DNA of 64,000 nt, from the NCBI GenBank assembly GCA_021805205.1, contig JAJZFV010000037.1:1-64000 (forward strand). The letters run 5' to 3'. A program made the translations under genes and the position numbers. Source of the DNA: Actinomycetes bacterium (GTDB lineage: Bacteria > Actinomycetota > Acidimicrobiia > Acidimicrobiales > Acidimicrobiaceae). The notes beneath the pieces were generated by a model. It saw only the letters and a list, made by a program, of their open reading frames with translations, was not told the origin of the DNA and searched no databases. This document shows positions 26,898 to 35,758 of the stretch, piece after piece. Position 1 is the first letter of the stretch; every line of letters starts with the position of its first letter.

Positions 26898-27264
26898 CGC
26901 TTTGATGATAACGGCTTTATCCTAAGGCGCCTTCTCGGCTAAGGGAACTTTTTTAGCTGTTTTACGTAAGATCTATCGTAAATGGCAATTTACCGTTCTT
27001 AGAAAATACCATTTTATGCGCTGCAGCTGCCATGCTTTGCGGAAGGCTCTAACGCGGAAGATAGATACGCCCTCCCTCTCGACCCAGATGGCGTCTGGGA
27101 CCCTTAAAAAGCAGATAGCCACCGGTATGATCCAAGTGGCTATCTGCTGAGAGTGCTAAAGGACGTCTTTATCCCCATGGTACAACTACTAGCAAAGCTT
27201 CAACTTATCGCCGTTCGCGATGAGGCTACGGCTTATAGCTTCCCTGTGTTCTGGAGGTATGAGA
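26898..27264. other. spacer with terminator, upstream of mftF
   Basis: A 367-base spacer between the ADH gene and mftF. It contains the terminator at 27108-27146 and presumably the mftF promoter to its left. No gene is seen. Confidence 0.5.
27103..27146 (-). terminator. rho-independent terminator of the NDMA-type ADH gene
   Basis: A 13-bp perfect stem (27108-27120 with 27134-27146) and a 13-base loop, followed on the minus strand by TTTTTAAG. The T-run lies on the minus side, so it ends transcription of the alcohol dehydrogenase gene and separates it from mftF. Confidence 0.85.
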
Positions 27265-28374
27265 TCAATCGAAGAGAATGACTCCTCGGATATTTCTTCC
27301 GTCCCTCATGTCGGCATACCCCTCGTTGATTTGATCCAAAGTGTAGGTCTTGGTGATCAGGTCGTCGAGCTTCAAGATGCCATCACGGTAGAGATCCAAG
27401 AGGCGCGGAATGTCGTGTCGTGGATTGGCCGACCCAAAGATTGATCCGCGGAGCTGCTTTTGAAAGAGTGTCATATCTAGAAGGCTGATTTTGGCGTCGA
27501 TCTGCATCAACGGAGAGATAGATGTCATTACTAAACGACCATTCTTGCCGATTAGCCCCATCGCACTAGCGATTATCTCACCTTCGCCGACTCCAATTGC
27601 GATGACTGCGGCATCTGCCATGTGACCGTCGGTGATGTCTAGTACGATAGCTCGCGCTTCGTCAATTGAGGTAGCGGTATGCGTGGCCCCAAATCTCTTG
27701 GCAGTGTCGAGCTTCGATGGAGTTGGATCGATAGCTACGATATATCGAGCCCCCGCAATCCTTCCTCCTTGCACTGCGTTCATACCGATTCCGCCAACAC
27801 CGATCACGCAGAGAACGTCCCCCGCTTTTACCTCGGCGGTGTAGACCGAGGAGCCATAACCAGTAGTCACGCCGCACCCAACTAGGGCAGCTTTGTCTAG
27901 TGGGATATCGCCTCGAACTTTTACTACTGAATTTTCGTGGGCAACTACATAAGGTGAGAAGGTGCCCAGGCAGCACATAGTTCCAACGCCCTGGCCCCGT
28001 GCAGTAATTCTTTGTCCTCCGGCTAGTTCGCTGCCGGATAGGATCAATGCTCCTAGTTCGCACAGGTTTTGGTGGCCTGTGGAGCAGGCGCGACACCTAC
28101 CACACGACGGGATGAAGCTCAAGACTACAGGATCGCCCTCTTGTACAGTGGTGACGCCTTTACCGACTGCTTCTACCCACCCGGCACCCTCGTGGCCGCC
28201 CACAATTGGAAGTGGTGCGGGTAGATCACCTGTAAGTAGGTGTTCATCAGAGTGACACATTCCGGAGGCGGCGAGCTTCACCCGCACTTCGCCTGGAAGT
28301 GGATCTCCAAGATCGACCTCCTCGACGCTCCACTGCGTTCCCGCTTCCCAAAGTACTGCTGCTTGAGTCTTCAT
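27265..28374 (-). CDS. NDMA-dependent, mycofactocin-linked alcohol dehydrogenase
   Basis: A zinc-dependent medium-chain alcohol dehydrogenase of the group whose tightly bound NAD(H) is recycled by N,N-dimethyl-4-nitrosoaniline in vitro and by mycofactocin in vivo. Catalytic zinc ligands are the Cys of SGMCHSDEH and His-Glu of GGHEGAG, with the third Cys in VGCGVTTGYGSS. Structural zinc ligands are in PSCGRCRACSTGHQNLC. The nucleotide motif is VIGVGGIGMNAVQGG. The end FGSANPRHDIPRLLDLY and IRGVILFD is typical of the NDMA group. I start at the ATG of KTQAAVLWEAG (28374) and not 12 bases earlier. It ends in its own terminator and likely starts the upper mycofactocin arm. Confidence 0.9.
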   Translation of the reverse strand: MKTQAAVLWEAGTQWSVEEVDLGDPLPGEVRVKLAASGMCHSDEHLLTGDLPAPLPIVGGHEGAGWVEAVGKGVTTVQEGDPVVLSFIPSCGRCRACSTGHQNLCELGALILSGSELAGGQRITARGQGVGTMCCLGTFSPYVVAHENSVVKVRGDIPLDKAALVGCGVTTGYGSSVYTAEVKAGDVLCVIGVGGIGMNAVQGGRIAGARYIVAIDPTPSKLDTAKRFGATHTATSIDEARAIVLDITDGHMADAAVIAIGVGEGEIIASAMGLIGKNGRLVMTSISPLMQIDAKISLLDMTLFQKQLRGSIFGSANPRHDIPRLLDLYRDGILKLDDLITKTYTLDQINEGYADMRDGRNIRGVILFD

Positions 28375-28386
28375 AATTCCCCCCAA

Positions 28387-29158
28387 GGACGATTTTTAAA
28401 ACGGCGTCGCCGCCGTGTTTGAAGACCTTCATCGAAGGGATTTGATCAAACCAAGCAGAAACGCACTCGTGCGGTTTACGACCATTGCACTAACCCGATG
28501 ATAGACAGATAAATTGGAAAAGTTCGGTCAAAGAAGAGATTTGCTAAATCTTCGACCTTCACCTATCTCTATTGCTAAATGTACGATCGCTATTTGGCGG
28601 AAAAGACGGAGGTCTGACTCTCATTATCTCGTTCCAGGCACTGTGTTTAACTAATGAGATCCAACACAGCCACTGCCATCAACCCTTCTCTCCGCTTGAT
28701 TTTCGATCTGTCTACTGGGATTAGCGATGAAGTTGGTCTCTCTGTGCAACTTCCAACCCGATCTTGACTGACTTTGCGATTTGTAGATTGAGGGTTGAGT
28801 CCTAAAAGACATGGGTTTGAACAGGACAAAACGACGGTGAACCAATCCGGACCCTACTAGCTATCGGTTTCGATGGTGCTGCCCCTCGCAGTTTCGATGC
28901 GATGGTTTAGCCTTTTGGTCGCCGCCACTAGAGTTAAAGCTAGATATTTCGATCTCTGTGAGCGAACCAATCCTCGCTCCTCTACTGCTAAGTGGCCACT
29001 GGACACGACCCTTTGCATGTTGTGTGACCACAATAATGCCTAGGTACGACTCTTCGAAATTTCGCCCTAGTGGTATTTGATCGCCATTGTAACTCGATTA
29101 GGCGTGGAATATACCACGTCTAATCGCGAACGTTTGACTAGAAGCTGGTCTGATAGAA
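28387..29158. other. divergent spacer between ADH gene and MFS gene
   Basis: About 770 bases without a convincing gene. It must hold the promoter of the mycofactocin-linked ADH (leftwards) and of the MFS transporter (rightwards). A near-perfect 32-base inverted repeat lies at its right end (29095-29126). Short open frames inside look like chance. Confidence 0.5.
29095..29126. promoter_or_regulatory. near-perfect 13-bp inverted repeat upstream of MFS gene
   Basis: The arms CGATTAGGCGTGG and CCACGTCTAATCG surround AATATA, with one mismatch. It ends 32 bases before the ATG of the MFS transporter. Position and size suit an operator for a dimeric repressor; the regulator is not identified. A hairpin in the 5' leader is the alternative. 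Confidence 0.55.
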
Positions 29159-30400
29159 ATGACACAACTAGATCACGAATCGAGAGTGACCGATCTCCTA
29201 AAGATAGATCGGCCGGCACAGAGGCTACTGGCAAGTTCAGGTTTGGTTCTTGGCGGCTATGCCACCTCGACCATCTTTGTGTCGCTCTTCTTTTATGTTG
29301 CAAGTGGAAGCGTCTATGAGATGGCCCTTTATGGATTGGGGCGCTACGTTGCGCTGATCCTGGTGTCGATGATCGTCATTCGTGCCTTTCCGGAGATCTC
29401 GCCTCGTCAACTGTTTCGAATTGGAATTGTCCTCACCGCTATCTTTTATTTGACTTTGATTTTGTTGCGAACCAGCGCCGTAGAGTTGGTTGTTCCCCTT
29501 GGCCTCTTCAATGGATCGGCCTCTGCGATCTATTGGTTTGGAAATAATACACTCGCCTTCGATGTGCTCGAGCCAAGCCAGAGGAGTCACTACTACGGAT
29601 TGAGCTTTGCAATGTTGAGTGTCCTCAACGTCGTGATGCCCCTAATCGGTGGCTATGTCATCTCGAGAATCGGCGGTGAGATAGGTTACATATCCGTCTT
29701 TGCCATCGCCACGGCCAGTTTTTGTCTGGCATGGTTTGCCTCTAGGAGATTGAAGTCGAGCAGCGGAATAGGCGCGGTCTCGATGCGCCATGCCATGATC
29801 ATACCTCCGCGTCGCAAAGGGTGGACTCTGGTATGGAGTGCGATAGCACTCCATGGCTTCAAGCAAGGTGGCGCAGATCTATCGATGATAGTTCTGGTCG
29901 AAGTAGCGACCCATAGCTCGAGTGCCCAAGGTCTATTCGTCTCTGCTGCATCGCTAGCCGGGGTTATCAGCTCGGTTATCGCTGGTCGCCTGCCCCGCAG
30001 ATATCGTGGAGTAACGATGTGGGTAGGTTCGATTGCCTATGGCGCTTCCTTGATCTTGCTTGCATTTGGCTCGAGCTATCCCATACTTCTTACATACGGT
30101 CTGATTACAGGGTTTGCCTATCCGGGATTGATGGTTCCGCTCTCTAGCGTGGTTCTCGATGTGATGGATAGCGACCCATCGGTCAATCAGTTAAGGGGGG
30201 AGTACGTTCTCTCTCGCGAGATTTCGACGAACTTTGGTCGAATCGTTGCTATCTGCTCTCTGATATTGCTGATGCGCTTTTTGACGGTGGTCGACTCGGT
30301 AATCGTGGTTCTACTATTTGCCGCGGCCTTCCAACTTATTGCCGCATACTTAGGGCGACGTGCATCGATACGATACGGAAATAGCAACGGCTTAACATGA
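29159..30400 (+). CDS. MFS transporter
   Basis: A 413-aa major-facilitator membrane protein with about 12 hydrophobic helices, beginning after a 25-residue polar N-terminus (SSGLVLGGYATSTIFVSLFF) and with a central cytoplasmic loop near residues 195-225 (ASRRLKSSSG, RHAMIIPPRRKG). No substrate-specific motif is recognised; the family exports drugs or metabolites or imports nutrients. The gene stands alone behind an inverted repeat, suggesting dedicated regulation. Confidence 0.85.
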   Translation: MTQLDHESRVTDLLKIDRPAQRLLASSGLVLGGYATSTIFVSLFFYVASGSVYEMALYGLGRYVALILVSMIVIRAFPEISPRQLFRIGIVLTAIFYLTLILLRTSAVELVVPLGLFNGSASAIYWFGNNTLAFDVLEPSQRSHYYGLSFAMLSVLNVVMPLIGGYVISRIGGEIGYISVFAIATASFCLAWFASRRLKSSSGIGAVSMRHAMIIPPRRKGWTLVWSAIALHGFKQGGADLSMIVLVEVATHSSSAQGLFVSAASLAGVISSVIAGRLPRRYRGVTMWVGSIAYGASLILLAFGSSYPILLTYGLITGFAYPGLMVPLSSVVLDVMDSDPSVNQLRGEYVLSREISTNFGRIVAICSLILLMRFLTVVDSVIVVLLFAAAFQLIAAYLGRRASIRYGNSNGLT

Positions 30401-30531
30401 AGTTGGCGAAAGATGGGTTTTAGCTCCTGAGGTAGCCTAAGTTTTGTATTGGATACGGTCTCTTTGAACCGCAAGGATAGATACTTCGCCTTAGGCATGC
30501 ACAATTGAGCCGATCGTGGAACTAGGAGAAA

Positions 30532-31002
30532 TTACTCGTCATTTGGTCGTCTCCGTGCAGCCTTTTGAAGTGAGGCCTTCCTCTTGCTGTCGAGTCGCCT
30601 CTGGGTAGATCCATGGGTAGGTTTGGTGGGACGGCGTTTGCGTTGAATATGAGTGGTCGCCTCCAGCTTTTCCACCAGGAGGCGCAAGGCGATCTGCCTA
30701 TTTTGAAGTTGGGACCTCTGCGAGGATGCGGTAACTCGAAGTTCACCTCCGTAGCGAGCAATGATTCGATCCAGATCAACCTGAGAAGCTCGCAGTTGGG
30801 TTAGGTCACAGATCAACTCCACCTTGGTGTCACTGGTGTTGACGTGTTGACCCCCGGGTCCCGAACTCCTAGAGAATCGCCAGGTAAGTGCAGACTCTGG
30901 TATCTCAATCCTACTATTTGACTCCAAAGTCACATTACTCACCTCGATTCCCTCAAAATTAAATCGTCCATTGGTAGCCAGAGAAGCGGAAATCATTGTC
31001 AA
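30532..31002 (-). CDS. arfB: ArfB-like peptidyl-tRNA hydrolase (release-factor GGQ domain)
   Basis: A 156-aa protein with the GGQ domain of class I release factors (FSRSSGPGGQHVNTSDTKVE, about residues 43-62) and a basic C-terminal tail (RRLDSKRKASLQKAARRRP), the layout of ArfB/YaeJ. ArfB rescues ribosomes stalled on mRNA without stop codons, with the tail entering the empty mRNA channel. The start is TTG 31002 or ATG 30996. No codon-recognition domain is present, so it is not RF1 or RF2. Confidence 0.9.
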   Translation of the reverse strand: MTMISASLATNGRFNFEGIEVSNVTLESNSRIEIPESALTWRFSRSSGPGGQHVNTSDTKVELICDLTQLRASQVDLDRIIARYGGELRVTASSQRSQLQNRQIALRLLVEKLEATTHIQRKRRPTKPTHGSTQRRLDSKRKASLQKAARRRPNDE

Positions 31003-31163
31003 TGACCATCTTTGAATACGGCGGAAGCAGGACCCAAATAGACGCCAAGTCTATAACCCTCAATCGTCGCTGTTATTTCGAGATCTCAGCGAACTCTACA
31101 TAGTAGGGCTATTTGCCGGTCATTCGGAGGTGATAAGTATCAAATTACGGCTTCGTCGACCGA

Positions 31164-31781
31164 TCAGGAGAGTATTTCGAGTTCTTTGAGGACCCTCTGA
31201 CACCCTTCGACTCCGTTTACCTGGAAGGCTTGGATCCCGGATTGAATCGCTGCATCGACATTGATCTGGTTGTCGTCTAGGAAGATTATTTGGTTCGGCT
31301 TGCGCCCTGAAACCGCGGTTAGATACGCAAAGATCTCTGGGTCAGGCTTTAACATTCCGACTTGAAAGGATAGAACTGGATAGTCAAAAAGCTTCACGAA
31401 GTCCCAGTGGGAGATGGTATTAGTCCAGTGGGGTTCATTGGTATTGCTCATGCATCCGATCTGTATCTTCTCCTTAATCGATGACAACAACTCGAAGGCT
31501 CCATCGATTGGTCCCTTTACCCAACTTAAAAACTGATCCTTGAATTCATTGGGTGAGATTGAGAATTCCCACTCCTTAGCAATCTCGACCACGAAGCGAT
31601 CCAGACTTGTGCGTCCAGATTCAAAGTCGCGAACGCTGGGCGACGATAGCCATCGATGCCAAAGTTCTGCATCGTCCTTCAGTGAAGAGATTTGGTGGAG
31701 GGTGCTAATTCCCCCGAAGTCGCCAAGGACTCCACCCAGATCGAAGAATATAACTTGATTGTGCTTGTCGGTCTCGTTCAC
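31164..31781 (-). CDS. HAD-superfamily hydrolase (HAD-IA)
   Basis: A 205-aa haloacid-dehalogenase-superfamily phosphatase. Motif I is FFDLGGVLGDF, with the second Asp of the usual DxD replaced by Gly as in YihX-like epoxide-hydrolase N-terminal relatives. Motif II is GCMSNTNEPHW and motif IV is IIFLDDNQINVDAA. The DLGGV form is common in this subgroup. Start is GTG 31781. Likely acts on a small phosphorylated metabolite. The neighbour ArfB gene is 161 bases downstream and probably independent. Confidence 0.85.
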   Translation of the reverse strand: MNETDKHNQVIFFDLGGVLGDFGGISTLHQISSLKDDAELWHRWLSSPSVRDFESGRTSLDRFVVEIAKEWEFSISPNEFKDQFLSWVKGPIDGAFELLSSIKEKIQIGCMSNTNEPHWTNTISHWDFVKLFDYPVLSFQVGMLKPDPEIFAYLTAVSGRKPNQIIFLDDNQINVDAAIQSGIQAFQVNGVEGCQRVLKELEILS

Positions 31782-32728
31782 AGTGACAGTTTACGGCTAC
31801 GGCTCTCCTCTGGCGCATTTTGAAATGAGCAAAGGCGCATGTGGAACCCTAACTTCCTGTTCATCGGAGCTATCAGTGTTTCCCGCTGAGCCTACAGTTT
31901 GGCTAGGTCATATTATGTTTTTTTTGATAAATCGAGTGCTGTGGCGCTTCGATCCTTTGCTTTGTTAGATCGGGAAAAGAAGAGACTAGCGCAACTGTGA
32001 AGCACTGCAATTGGCAAGTGAAGGGGCCATTGATGGAAGATCCCGCTCCAGTGAGATATGAACGGCGGTACCCAAATGTCCGTGTGGTCCATAGGTTTCA
32101 TTGAGACCAGTTTTGTGCTCGCCCTTGCAGATCCTGCCACGCTGTACCGTGCTACCTGGGGCTCTAGGGTTAGTCAATCTTCGAAGGTTGGAGAGTAACG
32201 CACCACTTTAGAACATTGGGAGTTTAGGACATTGGGGAGGAGCTGTGAGGGCATCTATTTATTGGGAGACGAGACCGCAAAGACGTTAACTGATTAAGTT
32301 ACGAGCCTTCGACTCTGTGACTATGCACCATCAATAAAACTCTGAATACGGAAGTTCGTAGTCGGGCAAATCTTGCCTCGTGGCTACTTTCTCCGAATAT
32401 TCCTTAGCGCAAGCGGGTAGCCGACAAAAGAGCCTGCTTTTCTGGCGCAAACTCGTGCGATGGTATCAACACAGAGAACGACGGTAATCAAGGCTCAAGG
32501 TTCACTTTAAAACCAAAGGTGGCCTGTAAGGTGGCGAAGTTGACATTCGAAAATTACTCCTGCAAAATTGCACTTACGGTGGCTCGCTCTACAGCGTTGA
32601 ATTGGCTCTAAAGATGGCTTTGACTTTGATCTTTATTCATCAGGATACGCATTATCGCTTCGATCGCCAGAAGCTTGCGTTCTTGAATTACAAACCGCTG
32701 GATCGAGCGACTCTAGTAGTGTGGAGCA
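31782..32728. other. long spacer without recognisable gene
   Basis: About 950 bases between divergent genes. The possible frames are short, overlap each other and resemble no protein. Short direct repeats of ACATTGGG occur near 32214-32236. It may be the remains of a lost gene or an untranslated region; I see nothing I can name. Confidence 0.4.
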
Positions 32729-33661
32729 ATGAAGTTAAGAATTTTTGTAGAGCCTCAACAGGGCGCCAGTTACTTGCAACAATTGAAGGTCGCCCAAAGG
32801 GCTGAAGAGCTTGGTTTTGATGCATTCTTTAGGTCGGATCACTATTTGAGGATGGGAGATGGCTCGCCACTTCCAGGCCCAACTGACTCCTGGGTTACCT
32901 TAGGTGCAATTGCTAGAGAGACCTCAACAATTCGTCTTGGAACCTTACTTACTTCAGCGACATTTCGTAATCCTTCAGTACTTGCGATTTCGGTAGCTCA
33001 GGTAGATGAAATGTCGAACGGTCGTATAGAGCTGGGTCTCGGAGCAGGTTGGTTTGAGGCCGAACATAGCGCCTATGGCATCGAGTTCCCTGACACCTCC
33101 GAAAGATTTGATCGTCTCAAAGAGCAGTTGGAGATAGTGACTGGCCTTTGGAAGACCAAGGTCGGCGATAGCTTTAGCTACAGTGGCAAGTACTTCAAGC
33201 TTGCGAACTCTCCGGCACTACCCAAGCCCGTCAGTAGTCCCCATCCACCCATCATTATTGGTGGGCGTGGACCAAAGAAGACACCTGCCTTAGCCGGAGC
33301 CTTTGCTCAAGAGTACAACGTGCCATTTGCCTCGATCGAAGCGTGTAAGGCGCAATTTGACCTAGTAAGTCTTGCCGCGACTAATTCAGGTCGATCACCA
33401 TCTGACATAATCAACTCCGTCGCTCTAGTTGTGTGCCTTGGCAACGATAGTGAGACTCTAGCTAAGCGGGCTAGTAGGATTGGCCGTTCTATCGATGACC
33501 TAACCGAGAATGGACTATGCGGTTCCGCAAATCAGATAGTGGAAAAGATCTCTCTCTACCAAGAGGCCGGTGCAGAGCGAGTCTACCTTCAGGTACTTGA
33601 CTTTGATGACTTGGATCATTTGAATGAAGTAAGTGATGGTGTAAAAAGTCAATTTGTATAA
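32729..33661 (+). CDS. LLM-class (F420-dependent type) oxidoreductase
   Basis: A 310-aa luciferase-like monooxygenase-superfamily protein. The N-terminus KLRIFVEPQQ, AEELGFDAFFRSDHYL, the ATFRNPSVLAISVAQVDEMS segment with GRIELGLGAGWFEAEH, and HPPIIIGGRGPKKTPALA are typical of the actinobacterial F420-dependent group. Such enzymes oxidise or reduce small substrates with the deazaflavin F420. Its presence suggests that the organism makes F420. GGAG precedes ATG 32729. No operon partners are evident; the next gene is convergent beyond a hairpin-rich spacer. Confidence 0.88.
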   Translation: MKLRIFVEPQQGASYLQQLKVAQRAEELGFDAFFRSDHYLRMGDGSPLPGPTDSWVTLGAIARETSTIRLGTLLTSATFRNPSVLAISVAQVDEMSNGRIELGLGAGWFEAEHSAYGIEFPDTSERFDRLKEQLEIVTGLWKTKVGDSFSYSGKYFKLANSPALPKPVSSPHPPIIIGGRGPKKTPALAGAFAQEYNVPFASIEACKAQFDLVSLAATNSGRSPSDIINSVALVVCLGNDSETLAKRASRIGRSIDDLTENGLCGSANQIVEKISLYQEAGAERVYLQVLDFDDLDHLNEVSDGVKSQFV

Positions 33662-34009
33662 GTTCGAATGAATCTAAAAGTGCGGTACCCCTGTTGGTGG
33701 CAAGTTTTCTACTACCTTCCTCACCGTGCCACGAGGGCCACAAGTAAGAAGTAAGAAAGCTTAAGCGCCACAAAGACGGCTCACTTATCTAAATTGGTAT
33801 GTCCATGGATAAGTGAGCCGCTCGTGGCGAAGGGCTGTGGCTCTCTTATCTAAAAGTGATGTCTGCTGTTCGCCTAAACCACGTTGACCTTAATCCATGG
33901 CCCATTCTGCGGCGAGTAATTGAGGTGGGGCTTAGCCATGATTTCGGCGGCATCGATCGAATTAATTTTCGTACCTTCAGGCTTATAAGAGGCAAGTTGG
34001 CGCTTGTCT
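33662..34009. other. convergent spacer with repeat-rich hairpin
   Basis: This 348-base spacer between two convergent genes holds the long hairpin at 33766-33829 and a third copy of its arm at 33839-33854. Otherwise I see nothing coding. Confidence 0.5.
33766..33854. repeat. composite inverted repeat with an extra direct copy
   Basis: CGCCAC (33766-33771) and a 13-base arm CGGCTCACTTATC (33777-33789) pair with GATAAGTGAGCCG (33808-33820) and GTGGCG (33824-33829). A third copy, GGCTCTCTTATCTAAA (33839-33854), repeats GGCTCACTTATCTAAA (33778-33793) with one change. It could be a bidirectional terminator or the footprint of a small mobile element. Confidence 0.6.
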
Positions 34010-34912
34010 CTATGGCCTTCCGCCGCGACCTGTCTCAACCTTGGTGACGAGAAGAACTGCATCATTACTGAGAATTCGATTGGCCTCTAAGAAATCAGGG
34101 GCAGCGCAAGCGAGTAGGGTTTTGCCATCGGAGCCCCCAAGCATGCAGGCAAAGAATCCGAGCCCTTCTGGAGCTTTGACCTCTTCGAGAATTTCTCCTC
34201 CTTCTGCAATGTGTAAAAGGCGATTGCCGAGGGCATCAGCCATCCATATGTTGCCATCGGAGTCCATTCCACAGCCATCAGGTGCAACCGTAATTTGAGG
34301 CAGAACCTCCGTGAAGGCGCCTAGTGTTGGGCTCGGACCTAACTGGGCAAATACCCTTCGATTAGACAAAGTGCCGTCATCGTTTATGTCGAATGCGCTA
34401 TAGCGACACCCCAGTGTCTCGCCGACTACGAGGCTCTTTTCGTCATCTGTAATTACCATTCCGTTTGGAAAGAGCATTTGGTCTGCGACTACCTTGGCCT
34501 CGCCACTTGACTTTACTAAGACAAGATTGGTTGGGGAGGGGTCTTGAAACCCCATCAAGTCGAAACCAAAGTCCCCAACCCAAGCATTTCCCTTGCTGTC
34601 AACTACCAAATCATTTAGAGGACCGTTGCAGTAGTCGCCTAGACGAGCGTGGACGGTTACGGATCCGTCTACCCCTTTGCGTAATATTGAATGATCCTTC
34701 ATCGAGACCACCAACATCGAACCATCTGGAAGCCAGCCGATTCCGCTTGGCTGATTCTCAATAGTCATCTCAATTTGAACTGAACCCTCTTCAGTGACCG
34801 ATACGACCTGATGGTGATAGAAGTCCGATACAAACCACCTTCCATCGTGCCAGCGCGGTGATTCGAAGAAACCTCCACCGGTAAGAAGTGTTTCGAATTG
34901 ACGGTTTGACAA
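34010..34912 (-). CDS. SMP-30/gluconolactonase family protein
   Basis: A six-bladed propeller of the SMP-30/gluconolactonase/LRE family. FFESPRWHDGRWFVSDFY near the N-terminus (metal Glu), QPSGIGWLPDGSMLVVSM, CNGPLNDLVVDSKGNAWVGDFGF (metal Asn) and FPNGMVITDDEKSLVVGETL (metal Asp region) are the diagnostic blades. Members are calcium- or zinc-dependent lactonases. I place the start at TTG 34912, five bases after AGGAG, and not at TTG 34927. It is a single gene between two long spacers. Confidence 0.87.
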   Translation of the reverse strand: MSNRQFETLLTGGGFFESPRWHDGRWFVSDFYHHQVVSVTEEGSVQIEMTIENQPSGIGWLPDGSMLVVSMKDHSILRKGVDGSVTVHARLGDYCNGPLNDLVVDSKGNAWVGDFGFDLMGFQDPSPTNLVLVKSSGEAKVVADQMLFPNGMVITDDEKSLVVGETLGCRYSAFDINDDGTLSNRRVFAQLGPSPTLGAFTEVLPQITVAPDGCGMDSDGNIWMADALGNRLLHIAEGGEILEEVKAPEGLGFFACMLGGSDGKTLLACAAPDFLEANRILSNDAVLLVTKVETGRGGRP

Positions 34913-34927
34913 ATTGACTCCTCTCAA

Positions 34928-35758
34928 TGGTCGGTACTTAAATCGCGATTGAACCGATCCTACACCTAGGTGGATCGTGATTTATTTTGAATAGCAGATT
35001 GGATGACTATGGAAATGTAGAAGTGAATCTTTGAGCTTGTACTCCAGGCGCTAACGATAAGAAGAATTGTTACTTGGCACTATCTTCAAAGGCAGTGACC
35101 CATGTGGCGGAAGTTCATTTAGGATTCAACTTGAAGCGACGAGTGCGGTGGACCTCATCCTAAAACACCGTCCGCATCACTTTGAATCCGAGGCTACACC
35201 TTCGCTGAAAGTTAATTATTCACTTTCCACTTCAAGCTAGCCAATTTTTTTTCTAAAGGTATCCGTATCTAACTCGGGTTCACTTTTGACTGAGGTACTT
35301 TATTAGTTGGATGCAACATGGGAATTTTCGATTAGCTGCTTCTACCAAATTGGCCGATCAGCCTTGACGAACTGCGCATAGCCGAGCTAAATCAGCTGTG
35401 GAATTTTTAGCCAATTGGAGCTTCAAGAGCCAACTTGGCTTTGATCTCGGATCTGTACTTATTTGTTTATGCCAGCATTGGCGTTTTTTAGAAGTCAGTT
35501 CCAATCGTAAGCTCAGGTTGTTGTCGAAAAAGCAGGACGCTGTTATTTGCTCGCCATGGCAATTGAAAGAGTGCCGATTCTACCTTTTATCGCTGCGCTT
35601 CGATCGGGCAGGTTTTCAAGGGTCGTTATCGAGTTGGATCGCTTCGTGTTTCACTTGGCTACCTATTTAAACGGAGCGTATTGAATTGTCGGATGCTATC
35701 AATTTTCGAACTCCATTCTGATTGTTATCTTCATAAGTGGCGTGTTACATTTGCCCTT
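34928..35758. other. long spacer without recognisable gene
   Basis: About 800 AT-richer bases upstream of the GlcD-like gene. A 90-codon frame at 35398-35670 has no family resemblance and no ribosome binding site and is not called. The promoter of the GlcD/TPP-enzyme unit should be here. Confidence 0.4.

Noticed and set aside
31913-32177. Short minus-strand frames in the 950-base spacer
   Set aside because: They overlap each other, lack starts with ribosome binding sites and show no family motif.
35398-35670. 90-codon frame upstream of the GlcD-like gene
   Set aside because: No ribosome binding site, no family resemblance, composition like random sequence.
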